Assembly (NCBI GenBank): GCA_015057705.1
Contig: SVDU01000011.1
Location: 1 to 64,000 of the forward strand
Direction: 5' to 3'
Length of the DNA stretch: 64,000 nt
DNA from: Paenibacillaceae bacterium
GTDB taxonomy: Bacteria; Bacillota; Clostridia; Lachnospirales; Lachnospiraceae
Each line of letters begins with the position of its first letter. Positions within the stretch are counted from its first letter, which is position 1. This document shows positions 19,206 to 30,279 of this stretch, one piece after another. The notes under the pieces were generated by a model. The model searched no databases and had not been told where the DNA came from. It worked only from the letters and a program-made list of their open reading frames with translations. The translations under genes were made by a program, and so were the position numbers.

Positions 19206-19230
19206 ATCAGGAAAAAACGGAGGGATAAGG

Positions 19231-19872
19231 ATGGAGATCAGCCGGAAGGAGATTCTCAGGTATTTAGGATATGGAAATAAGGAAAGCGATGAACAGATCA
19301 GTGCTTTGGTCGAGGAAGTATTGGAAGAACTTCTGGCTGCTGCATCACCCAAATGTATATACAGGGCATTCCCGTTAACACTGCTTCCTGAGAATGAGAT
19401 TGATTTTACTGTCTTTCGTACAAAAAGCCGGAATTTAAGTAAAAATCTGGCGGATTGTGAGGAAGTTATATTATTTGCGGCCACACTGGGAACCGGAGTG
19501 GATGTGCTGCTTCACAAATACACCAGACTGCAGATGAGCAGGGCTGTCATTATGCAGGCAGCTGCCGCTGCAGTGATTGAAGAATACTGTGACGAAGAAA
19601 ACCGCAAACTGAAACAGGAATATGAGACCAGGTGCTTTTATTTAAGACCCAGATTCAGTCCTGGCTATGGTGATTTTTCGCTGGAATGTCAAAAAGATAT
19701 AACAACAGTTTTGGAAACACCCAAGCGGATTGGCATTATGCTTACGGAAAGCCTGCTCATGACTCCATCCAAATCCGTGACGGCAGTGATGGGAGTTAGT
19801 AAGAAGCCTTACCGGTGTGAGATAAAAGGTTGTGAATCCTGTGGGAAAAAGGACTGTGCATACCGGAGATAA
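19231..19872 (+). CDS. Stand-alone cobalamin-dependent methionine synthase activation-domain protein
   Basis: This 213-residue protein resembles the C-terminal activation domain of MetH, which binds SAM and a flavoprotein reductant and re-methylates cobalamin when it becomes oxidised. The signature RPRFSPGYGD near residue 138 corresponds to the SAM-binding RxxxGYG motif. The C-terminus has CEIKGCESCGKKDC, four Cys that could hold a metal or take part in redox. The metH gene 31 bp downstream lacks this domain, so the two proteins together replace a full-length MetH. GGAGGGATAAGG precedes the ATG. Confidence 0.85.
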   Translation: MEISRKEILRYLGYGNKESDEQISALVEEVLEELLAAASPKCIYRAFPLTLLPENEIDFTVFRTKSRNLSKNLADCEEVILFAATLGTGVDVLLHKYTRLQMSRAVIMQAAAAAVIEEYCDEENRKLKQEYETRCFYLRPRFSPGYGDFSLECQKDITTVLETPKRIGIMLTESLLMTPSKSVTAVMGVSKKPYRCEIKGCESCGKKDCAYRR

Positions 19873-19902
19873 GATAGAAACTGAGTGAAGATGGAGGAAA
19901 GT

Positions 19903-22341
19903 ATGACAGCGATTTTAGAGAAATTGAAAGAAAGAATCCTTTTTTTTGACGGCGGCATGGGCAGCCTTTTACAGGCCAATGGCTTAAAACCCGGTGAACT
20001 GCCGGAAACCTGGAATGTAACCCATTCTGATTTAATCGTAAAGCTGCACAGAGATTATCTGGAAGCAGGTGCAGATATGATTAAAACCAATACCTTTGGT
20101 GCGAATGGTTTAAAATATAATAAGGACAAGAAATTTGATTTAGAGCAGATTGTGACAGCTGCCATGAAAAATGCCAGGGAGGCGGTGGATACTGCCGCTT
20201 ATCCCCCGGGAAGGTCAAAAGGAGCAATAGCCCTTGATATCGGTCCTACCGGCAAACTTTTAAAGCCTCTGGGAGATCTTGATTTTGAAGATGCCTATGA
20301 GCTGTTTTCCCAGGTGGTAAGAATTGGTGAACGGGAAGGGGCAGACCTTATTCTCATTGAAACCATGAGTGACAGCTATGAAGCAAAAGCAGCGGTTCTG
20401 GCTGCAAAAGAAAACAGCAGCCTGCCTGTTTTTGTGACAATGATTTTTGATGACAAGGGAAAGCTTTTAACCGGCGGAAATGTGGAGTCTACAGTAGCCC
20501 TTTTAGAAGGGCTGGGAGTGGACGCCCTGGGTATTAACTGCGGTCTTGGCCCTGTTCAGATGAAAGGCATTCTGGAAGACATCATGAAGGTGGTTTCTCT
20601 TCCTGTCATTGTAAACCCCAATGCAGGACTTCCAAGAAGTGAAGGCGGAAAGACGGTTTATGACATTGATGCCGATGAATTTGCCAGAGTCATGAAGGAG
20701 ATTGTGGAGGCGGGAGCCTGTATCATCGGTGGCTGCTGCGGAACCACGCCGGAGCATATTGAAAAAATGGCAGCCCTTTGTAAGGAGTTGCCGGTCAGAC
20801 TTCCGGAAAGAAAGAACCGGACGGTCATTTCCTCCTATGCCCAGGCGGTTGTGATAGATCGGGATCCGGTTATTATTGGAGAACGGATTAACCCAACGGG
20901 AAAAGCTAAATTTAAGCAGGCGTTAAAGGATCACAATCTGGAGTATATCTTAAAAGAAGGTGTTCTCCAGCAGGATAACGGAGCTCATGTGCTTGACGTG
21001 AATGTGGGACTTCCTGAGATTGATGAACCAGCCATGATGGTTGAGGTGGTGAAAGAACTGCAAAGTATCATTGACCTGCCTTTACAGATAGATACCTCCA
21101 ATATGACTGCCATGGAACGTGCCATGAGAATCTATAATGGTAAGCCGCTTATAAATTCAGTTAACGGAAAGAAAGAAGTGATGGAGGCCATTTTCCCTCT
21201 TGTAAAACGGTACGGAGGAGTGGTGGTGGCTCTTGCTCTTGACGAAGACGGTATTCCGGAAACGGCTGAGGGAAGAATTGCAGTATCGAAAAAGATTTAT
21301 GATACCGCAGCCGGATATGGGATCGGAAAAGAAGATATCATCATTGACGCTTTGTGTATGACAGTGAGCTCTGACAACAAAGGTGCCATTACAACTCTTG
21401 AGACCGTAAGACGGGTAAGGGATGAATTACAGGGAAAAACCATACTTGGAGTATCGAATATTTCCTTTGGTCTTCCTCAGAGAGAGATTGTCAATGCAGC
21501 ATTCTTTACAATGGCTTTGCAAAACGGGTTAAGCGCCGCCATTATAAATCCAAACTCAGAGGCCATGATGCGCTCCTACTACAGCTTCCGTGTGCTTGCA
21601 GACTTAGATCCCCAGTGCAGCAATTATATCAACATCTACAGCGGTAATGTGGCAGTTCTTGGTGAGGTGAAAAGACAGGTAGGGGATCAGAAAACAGCTG
21701 GGATAAGCGGAACAGATTTATCCTTAGGGGAGAGCATAAAAAAAGGATTAAAGGACAGAGCGTATGCTGCAGTTTCTGAACTTCTGGAAAACAGGGAACC
21801 CCTTACCATAATTAATGAGGAAATGATTCCTGCTCTCAATGAGGTTGGAAAAGGGTTTGAGAAGGGAACGGTATTTCTTCCCCAACTCCTGATGAGCGCA
21901 GAAGCGGCAAAGGCAGCTTTTGAGGTTATTAAGGAGAAGCTGGCACAAAGCGGTGCAGAGGAAAAGAAAAAGGGAACCGTAATACTTGCAACCGTAAAGG
22001 GAGACATTCACGACATCGGCAAAAACATTGTAAAGGTGCTTTTGGAAAATTACAGCTATGAAGTACTGGATCTTGGAAAAGATGTTCCGCCTGAAACCAT
22101 TGTAAAAACGGCCATCGAACGGAATGTGAAGCTGGTGGGGTTAAGCGCTCTTATGACAACCACGGTTCCAAGCATGGAAGAGACCATACGCCAGCTTCGG
22201 ACTCAAGCGCCTTTTGCAAAGGTTATGGTCGGCGGGGCAGTTCTCACAAAAGAGTACGCAATGACAATCGGTGCAGACCAGTATTGCCGGGACGCCATGG
22301 CATCTGTAAATTATGCCGAGGATATATTTGAAGTAAAATAA
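19903..22341 (+). CDS. metH: Cobalamin-dependent methionine synthase MetH (without activation domain)
   Basis: This 812-residue enzyme moves a methyl group from 5-methyl-THF to homocysteine through cobalamin. Domain order: homocysteine-binding barrel (DGGMGSLLQ; zinc Cys in GINCG and GGCCGT), pterin-binding domain (IGERINPTGK), cobalamin cap, and cobalamin-binding Rossmann domain with DIHDIGK (His703 is the lower cobalt ligand). The SAM/activation domain of the ~1,200-residue E. coli enzyme is absent and supplied by the preceding gene. ATG 19903 was chosen for its GGAGG 5 nt upstream; GTG 19885 is in frame but has no ribosome site. Confidence 0.95.
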   Translation: MTAILEKLKERILFFDGGMGSLLQANGLKPGELPETWNVTHSDLIVKLHRDYLEAGADMIKTNTFGANGLKYNKDKKFDLEQIVTAAMKNAREAVDTAAYPPGRSKGAIALDIGPTGKLLKPLGDLDFEDAYELFSQVVRIGEREGADLILIETMSDSYEAKAAVLAAKENSSLPVFVTMIFDDKGKLLTGGNVESTVALLEGLGVDALGINCGLGPVQMKGILEDIMKVVSLPVIVNPNAGLPRSEGGKTVYDIDADEFARVMKEIVEAGACIIGGCCGTTPEHIEKMAALCKELPVRLPERKNRTVISSYAQAVVIDRDPVIIGERINPTGKAKFKQALKDHNLEYILKEGVLQQDNGAHVLDVNVGLPEIDEPAMMVEVVKELQSIIDLPLQIDTSNMTAMERAMRIYNGKPLINSVNGKKEVMEAIFPLVKRYGGVVVALALDEDGIPETAEGRIAVSKKIYDTAAGYGIGKEDIIIDALCMTVSSDNKGAITTLETVRRVRDELQGKTILGVSNISFGLPQREIVNAAFFTMALQNGLSAAIINPNSEAMMRSYYSFRVLADLDPQCSNYINIYSGNVAVLGEVKRQVGDQKTAGISGTDLSLGESIKKGLKDRAYAAVSELLENREPLTIINEEMIPALNEVGKGFEKGTVFLPQLLMSAEAAKAAFEVIKEKLAQSGAEEKKKGTVILATVKGDIHDIGKNIVKVLLENYSYEVLDLGKDVPPETIVKTAIERNVKLVGLSALMTTTVPSMEETIRQLRTQAPFAKVMVGGAVLTKEYAMTIGADQYCRDAMASVNYAEDIFEVK

Positions 22342-22350
22342 GGTGCCTCA

Positions 22351-22378
22351 TTGACAAATAACGAATGAATGGTACAAT
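22351..22378 (+). promoter_or_regulatory. Promoter of trpS
   Basis: TTGACA (22351-22356) and TACAAT (22373-22378) with a 16-bp spacer. The leader to the ATG is only about 25 nt, so no T-box fits. Confidence 0.75.
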
Positions 22379-22408
22379 AAAACTTGATAATATATCTGGA
22401 GGTACAAA

Positions 22409-23500
22409 ATGGGAAAGATAATTTTAACTGGGGACAGACCCACTGGAAAGCTTCACATCGGACATTACGTGGGTTCGCTGAGGCGCAGGGTGGAATTGCA
22501 GAAATCCGGCGAATTTGACGAGATTTTTATTATGATAGCGGATGCCCAGGCATTAACGGATAATGCGGACAATCCGGAAAAGGTTCGTCAGAACATTATT
22601 GAGGTAGCGCTGGATTATCTCGCATGCGGACTGGATCCCAGTAAGAGTACGTTGTTCATCCAGTCTCAGATACCACAGCTTACAGAGCTTAGCTTCTATT
22701 ATATGAATCTGGTTACCGTTTCCAGGCTGCAGCGCAATCCTACTGTAAAATCAGAGATTGCCATGAGAAACTTCGAAACCAGCATACCCGTGGGCTTCTT
22801 TACCTATCCAATCAGCCAGGCAGCTGATATTACGGCATTTAAGGCCACCACTGTCCCTGTGGGAGAAGATCAGGAGCCGATGATTGAACAGACCAGGGAG
22901 ATCGTACGGAAGTTCAATTCCGTTTACGGAGAGGCGTTAGTAGAGCCGGATATCCTGCTTCCGGATAATCAGGCGTGCTTACGTCTTCCGGGAACAGACG
23001 GCAAGGCAAAGATGAGCAAATCCCTTGGCAACTGCATCTACTTATCTGATTCAGAAGATGAGGTTAAGAAAAAGGTAATGAGCATGTACACAGATCCCAA
23101 TCACCTGATGGTTTCCGATCCCGGACAGGTGGAAGGCAATACTGTATTTACCTATCTGGATGCATTTTGCAAAGAAGAGGATTTTAAAGAATATTTACCG
23201 GATTACAAGAGCCTTGATGAGTTAAAAGAGCACTATCAGAGAGGCGGACTTGGAGACGTTAAGGTAAAGAGATTTTTAAACAGTGTGCTCCAGGCAGAGT
23301 TAGAGCCCATCAGAAAGAGAAGAAAAGAATACGAAGCAGATATCCCTTACGTATATCAGATCTTAAAAGAGGGAAGCCAGAAAGCAGAAGCAGCAGCTGC
23401 CGCTACCTTAAAAGAGGTTAAGGAAGCAATGAAGATCAACTATTTTGACGATGTGGAACTGATCGGAGAACAGGCAAAGCGGTTTAAAGGTCAGGAATAG
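22409..23500 (+). CDS. trpS: Tryptophanyl-tRNA synthetase
   Basis: This class I synthetase charges tRNA-Trp. The 363-residue protein has [16 protein letters not shown] (HIGH motif at about 17-20) and [10 protein letters not shown] (KMSKS at about 200). The sequence just after HIGH carries a basic insert (RRRVELQ), as in the TrpRS subgroup that includes the Clostridia. It has its own promoter, with no leader long enough for tRNA-sensing control. TGGAGG precedes the ATG. Confidence 0.95.
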   Translation: MGKIILTGDRPTGKLHIGHYVGSLRRRVELQKSGEFDEIFIMIADAQALTDNADNPEKVRQNIIEVALDYLACGLDPSKSTLFIQSQIPQLTELSFYYMNLVTVSRLQRNPTVKSEIAMRNFETSIPVGFFTYPISQAADITAFKATTVPVGEDQEPMIEQTREIVRKFNSVYGEALVEPDILLPDNQACLRLPGTDGKAKMSKSLGNCIYLSDSEDEVKKKVMSMYTDPNHLMVSDPGQVEGNTVFTYLDAFCKEEDFKEYLPDYKSLDELKEHYQRGGLGDVKVKRFLNSVLQAELEPIRKRRKEYEADIPYVYQILKEGSQKAEAAAAATLKEVKEAMKINYFDDVELIGEQAKRFKGQE

Positions 23501-23508
23501 GGGTTGTC

Positions 23509-23751
23509 ATGAAGATCGTATCCATTCATGAGATACTGGAATGCAATCAGCTTTTAAAGGACAGCGGATTGGAATTTAAGATTCATTTAAGAGATGCCTG
23601 CGGGAAACAATCCTGCTTTGTGGAATCCCTTAGTGAAAGCAATGGAACAGCAGAATATCAGGCGCTTTATGAGACACTGGAAGCGTACTTTAAGAAACTG
23701 CGTTTTCAGCTGGAGTATAATGAAGATAAGACAAATTTCTGGATGATTTAA
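23509..23751 (+). CDS. Small conserved protein with RDACGKQS motif
   Basis: This 80-residue soluble protein has no signal peptide or membrane span. It carries a central [12 protein letters not shown] segment with two Cys and an acidic C-terminal half ending in KTNFWMI. It resembles the short clostridial proteins known as the RDAC family, named for that motif; the function is unknown. It lies 8 bp after trpS and is probably co-transcribed. A strong hairpin (23751-23775) and a terminator follow. Confidence 0.75.
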   Translation: MKIVSIHEILECNQLLKDSGLEFKIHLRDACGKQSCFVESLSESNGTAEYQALYETLEAYFKKLRFQLEYNEDKTNFWMI

Positions 23752-23816
23752 CTCCGGAAACTGGAATGCCGGAGTGGCTGCAAAGGAGAAAAACCGTTGC
23801 GCTTCTCCGGTTTTTT
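23751..23816 (+). terminator. Two hairpins after the RDAC-type gene; second is a terminator
   Basis: The first hairpin is ACTCCGG (23751-23757) with CCGGAGT (23769-23775), overlapping the stop codon. The second is GGAGAA (23785-23790) with TTCTCC (23803-23808), followed by GG and six Ts. Confidence 0.75.
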
Positions 23817-23831
23817 AACTTAATAATAAAA

Positions 23832-23846
23832 TAATAATTATTATCA
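23832..23846 (+). promoter_or_regulatory. Fur/PerR-type box upstream of ahpC
   Basis: These 15 bases match the Fur-family 7-1-7 consensus TGATAATNATTATCA at 14 of 15 positions and the PerR consensus at all but two. The box lies just upstream of the ahpC -35. Since ahpC is a peroxide-defence gene, PerR is the more likely regulator. Confidence 0.6.
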
Positions 23847-23856
23847 ATATTATTTA

Positions 23857-23885
23857 TTGAATTTTCTGGTAAACTATGCTATGAT
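23857..23885 (+). promoter_or_regulatory. Promoter of ahpC
   Basis: TTGAAT (23857-23862) and TATGAT (23880-23885) with a 17-bp spacer, 91 bp before the ahpC start. The remaining leader shows only a short TTAGT/ACTAA inverted repeat. Confidence 0.65.
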
Positions 23886-23976
23886 TATACCATGAATTAG
23901 TAACAACTAACTCATAAATTTAATCGAAACAAGCCATATTAATTGAGTATAGCCATCAGGAAAGGAGATAGATTGT

Positions 23977-24540
23977 ATGTCATTCATTGGAAAAGAGATT
24001 AGTGATTTTAAAGTACAGAGTTTTATAAATGGAGAATTTAAGGAAGTGGTTAAAAAGGATGTTCTGGGTAAGTGGTCCGTATTCTTTTTTTATCCGGCGG
24101 ATTTTACTTTTGTCTGCCCCACGGAACTGGAAGATCTTGCAGATAAATATGAGGATTTTAAAAAGGCGGGCTGTGAAATTTACAGCGTATCCTGTGATAC
24201 CCATTTTGTACACAAGGCCTGGCATGATGCTTCAAAGACAATAAAAAAGATTCAGTATCCCATGCTTGCGGATCCTACAGGCGCACTGGCAAGAAGCTTT
24301 GATGTTCTGATTGAGGAATCAGGTATGGCAGAGAGGGCAACCTTTGTTGTGAATCCGGAAGGAGTCATTGTAGCTTATGAAGTGATTGCCGGAAACGTGG
24401 GAAGAAATGCAGAAGAACTGTTTCGAAGAGTGGAGGCTTCCCAGTTTGTTGCCAAACACGGAGATGAGGTTTGTCCTGCAAAATGGAAACCAGGTGAAAA
24501 GACATTAAAGCCCAGTCTGGATTTAGTAGGGCTTCTGTAA
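23977..24540 (+). CDS. ahpC: Peroxiredoxin AhpC
   Basis: AhpC is a typical 2-Cys peroxiredoxin that reduces H2O2, organic peroxides and peroxynitrite. The 187-residue protein has the peroxidatic Cys47 in DFTFVCPTELEDL and the resolving Cys166 in DEVCPAKWKPGE, both standard positions. It is followed after 12 bp by a disulfide reductase gene that carries an AhpF-like domain, so the two form a complete peroxide-reducing system for an anaerobe exposed to air. Confidence 0.97.
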   Translation: MSFIGKEISDFKVQSFINGEFKEVVKKDVLGKWSVFFFYPADFTFVCPTELEDLADKYEDFKKAGCEIYSVSCDTHFVHKAWHDASKTIKKIQYPMLADPTGALARSFDVLIEESGMAERATFVVNPEGVIVAYEVIAGNVGRNAEELFRRVEASQFVAKHGDEVCPAKWKPGEKTLKPSLDLVGLL

Positions 24541-24552
24541 AGGCGGGATCCT

Positions 24553-27511
<2,959 letters not shown>

Positions 27512-27523
27512 TTAAGAGTGAGT

Positions 27524-27564
27524 AAGACCTGCAGGCCGAAGAAAAGACTTGCAGGTCTTTTTTT
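27524..27564 (+). terminator. Rho-independent terminator after eno
   Basis: A 10-bp perfect stem (27524-27533 with 27550-27559) runs into seven Ts. The following 150 bp before the next gene show nothing else I can name. Confidence 0.92.
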
Positions 27565-27717
27565 GCATTTTGCGAAAAGGGTTTGATGTAGGGAGAAATA
27601 AATGATATGCTTAATAAATTGGTGGAATATCCGAGATACTTTCTCAATAGAATAAACAGTGATACCGTTATAAAAGAGCAGTAAGTGGGAATGTATGAGA
27701 AAGTAGGAGAAGGATAG

Positions 27718-28365
27718 ATGGCGGAAATAAAGAGGATCAGGTGCGGAAGTGAAAACTGTTATCTGATAGAAAAAAAAGAGAGAGCCATTCTGATTGACAC
27801 CGGTAGAAAAGGCTTTGAAGAAAAGATTCTTAATCATTGTAAAAAGAGCAGGGTAGAACTCATTATCCTGACTCATGGTCATATAGAACAGGTACAGAAT
27901 GCGGCCCATTTATCCAAAGAGTTAAAAGCCCCTCTGGCAATCCACAGAGATGATCTGGAGATTCTTAAGGATAATTTTAAAGAACCTGTCTCTTATCAGG
28001 GCCTTTTAGGGATGGTAGTGGCCGATGTTGCTGCAAAAAACTTTGAAGAATCTGTTATTTTTGATTTTACACCTGATATTTTTTTGAAAGAGGGAGACAG
28101 GTTGGATGAATACGGCATTGACGGGACGATACTTGAACTGCCTGGTCATACCAGAGGTTCTATCGGGCTGGAGCTGGAGAAACGGGCAGTCTTTGTAGGA
28201 GATGCCCTGATGAACTTATTTTATCCAGGACTTCCCATGATTTACTGTGACCGGGAAGCCATGATCAGAAGTGGGGAAAAAATCAGTGCTCTTGGAGCAA
28301 GAAAAATATATTTCTGTCACGGAAATCCGGCAGAGAACAGAACGTGGAGCCGGATAGAAAAATAA
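27718..28365 (+). CDS. Metallo-beta-lactamase-fold hydrolase with altered metal motif
   Basis: This 215-residue protein has the MBL fold: LIDTGRKG, then LTHGHIEQVQNA, GHTRGS, VGDALM and CHGNP. The canonical HxHxDH motif reads HGHIEQ here, so Asp is Glu and the last His is Gln. This may change metal occupancy at the second site. The other metal ligands (GHT His, GDA Asp, CHG His) are in place. The substrate is unknown; similar proteins include glyoxalase II-like enzymes. GGAGAAGG precedes the ATG, and the PPTase gene follows 17 bp later. Confidence 0.82.
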   Translation: MAEIKRIRCGSENCYLIEKKERAILIDTGRKGFEEKILNHCKKSRVELIILTHGHIEQVQNAAHLSKELKAPLAIHRDDLEILKDNFKEPVSYQGLLGMVVADVAAKNFEESVIFDFTPDIFLKEGDRLDEYGIDGTILELPGHTRGSIGLELEKRAVFVGDALMNLFYPGLPMIYCDREAMIRSGEKISALGARKIYFCHGNPAENRTWSRIEK

Positions 28366-28382
28366 ACAGAGGAAATTTTAGT

Positions 28383-28967
28383 ATGATAAAAATTTACGCG
28401 GAAGAATTTAATTTAGCAGCGGGAGAGAATAAACGGGAAAAAGAACATCTTACGGGTGAGTTGCTCCTTCGAAAGGGACTAAAGAAAGATTATGGAATCG
28501 ATTATGGTGAGAACAATCCTGTTCCGGTTATAAAGGGAGAACATGGCAAACCTCAATTAAAGGAATATCCCCATATCTTTCATAACATCAGCCATACGGC
28601 AGGACTGGCTGCGTGTGCAATTGGATATGCACCCGTGGGGATTGATGTGGAAGAGATCCGCCCTTTTTCTGAGAATATCATCAGAAAAGTGATGTCAGAA
28701 CAGGAAAAAGAGCAGTTTTATAAGCTTAAGGGAGAGGAACAGACTGCCTTCTTTTTTAAGATCTGGACGCTGAAGGAGAGTTATGTGAAAGCCGGGGGGT
28801 GGGGGATCACCATTCCTCTTACGGAGTTTTCCTTTGAACTGGGTCCGGTTGGTATTACATGCTCGGTACCCGGAGTGGAGATAGTCCAGTATTGTCTGAA
28901 GGAAAGATATATTTTATCTTTGTGCACGTTTGAAAAAACAGAGATCTGCTTTGATGAAAGATTATAA
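28383..28967 (+). CDS. 4'-phosphopantetheinyl transferase, Sfp type
   Basis: This 194-residue enzyme moves phosphopantetheine from CoA onto a Ser of a carrier protein. It shows the Sfp signatures HNISHTAGLAACAI, GIDVEEIRP (Mg-binding Asp) and FFKIWTLKESYVKAGG. Sfp-type enzymes usually serve polyketide or peptide synthases, or fatty acid synthesis if AcpS is missing. No carrier protein or synthase lies in this window, so its client is unknown. ATG 28383 was chosen because GAGGAAA lies upstream; a longer frame from 28344 would overlap the MBL gene. Confidence 0.88.
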   Translation: MIKIYAEEFNLAAGENKREKEHLTGELLLRKGLKKDYGIDYGENNPVPVIKGEHGKPQLKEYPHIFHNISHTAGLAACAIGYAPVGIDVEEIRPFSENIIRKVMSEQEKEQFYKLKGEEQTAFFFKIWTLKESYVKAGGWGITIPLTEFSFELGPVGITCSVPGVEIVQYCLKERYILSLCTFEKTEICFDERL

Positions 28968-29027
28968 GATGGAAATAAATGGGCAAGAATCTATGTAAGT
29001 GGTTATCACTGAAATGGAGGAAGGCCC

Positions 29028-30197
29028 ATGAAACTTGTATCGGATCAATATTTAATCACGTATCTTCAAAGATTTGACCAATATCCGTTTGAGGTAAAAC
29101 TTCACGGAAAAACCCATTTAATCGGTGAAGGGAATCCAGTATTTACAGTCAGTATGAAAGATGAGATTGACAGCAGTAAGCTGCTGTCCAGTACTTCCCT
29201 TGCACTGGGAGAAGCCTATATGAAGGGAAATCTGGATATCGAGGGAGATTTATTCCAGGCACTGGATCATTTTATGGGACAAATGGCTGCTTTTACGGCA
29301 GATCAGAAAAAACTAAAAACCCTTTTTTTTACTTCTCTTTCCAAAAAGAATCAGGAAAAGGAAGTTGCTTCTCATTATGACATCGGAAATGATTTCTACA
29401 GTCTCTGGCTCGATGATACCATGAGCTATTCCTGTGGTTATTTTAAGACAGATAATGATACCCTTTATGAGGCTCAGTGCAATAAAGTGGAACGCATTTT
29501 AAAGAAGCTTTGGTTAAAGGAGGACATGACCCTTTTGGACATTGGCTGCGGCTGGGGTTATTTATTAATAAGGGCGGCAGAGGAATACGGTGTAAAGGGG
29601 CTGGGGATTACCTTAAGCGCAGAGCAGAAAAAGGAATTTGAAAGGCGGATTGAGGTTCTGGGTTTGTCTGATCGTATTACAGTAGAATTAATGGATTACA
29701 GGGATCTGCCTCAAAGCGGAAGGACCTTTGACCGGGTAGTCAGTGTGGGAATGGTGGAGCACGTTGGGAGAGAAAATTATGATCTCTTTATTAAAAGTGC
29801 AGAGTCGGTTTTAAAGCAGGGAGGGCTGTCCCTGTTACATTTTATCAGCGCACTGAGGGAGTATAAGGGAGATCCCTGGATGAAAAAATATATTTTCCCG
29901 GGAGGCATGGTACCCAGTCTCAGAGAAATGATAAATCTCTTAAGTGATCATAAATTTTATGTTTTGGATGTGGAAAGTCTCAGACGCCATTATTATAAAA
30001 CACTGCGTCACTGGGATCAGAATTTTAATGAAAACAGGAATCAGATCGAAAAAAAGATGGGAACTGAATTTGTGAGAATGTGGGACTTATATTTAAATGC
30101 CTGCGCAGCAACATTTCATAACGGAATCATCGATCTGCACCAGATTCTTATATCAAAGGGAATTAATAATCAGCTCCCCCTAACAAGGTGGTACTAA
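29028..30197 (+). CDS. cfa: Cyclopropane-fatty-acyl-phospholipid synthase family protein
   Basis: This is a 389-residue SAM-dependent methyltransferase of the CFA synthase family, which adds a methylene to unsaturated acyl chains in membrane lipids. The N-terminal domain (about 1-110) is followed by VASHYDIGNDFYSLWLDD, TMSYSCGYF, the SAM motif LDIGCGWGYL near residue 172, VSVGMVEHVG, YIFPGGMVPSLREM, and a C-terminal LRHWDQNFNEN segment, all typical of the family. ATGGAGGAAGGCCC precedes the ATG. It stands alone between the PPTase gene and the phosphoesterase gene. Confidence 0.92.
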   Translation: MKLVSDQYLITYLQRFDQYPFEVKLHGKTHLIGEGNPVFTVSMKDEIDSSKLLSSTSLALGEAYMKGNLDIEGDLFQALDHFMGQMAAFTADQKKLKTLFFTSLSKKNQEKEVASHYDIGNDFYSLWLDDTMSYSCGYFKTDNDTLYEAQCNKVERILKKLWLKEDMTLLDIGCGWGYLLIRAAEEYGVKGLGITLSAEQKKEFERRIEVLGLSDRITVELMDYRDLPQSGRTFDRVVSVGMVEHVGRENYDLFIKSAESVLKQGGLSLLHFISALREYKGDPWMKKYIFPGGMVPSLREMINLLSDHKFYVLDVESLRRHYYKTLRHWDQNFNENRNQIEKKMGTEFVRMWDLYLNACAATFHNGIIDLHQILISKGINNQLPLTRWY

Positions 30198-30279
30198 CGT
30201 TAAACACCAGGGTTGCTCCTGCATAAAAAACATGGTATGATTCCATGGGAAGAACCAGAAAGGATCTTTATGGAATCAG

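Noticed and set aside
22379-22408. T-box leader for trpS
   Set aside because: Only about 25 nt lie between the promoter and the start codon.
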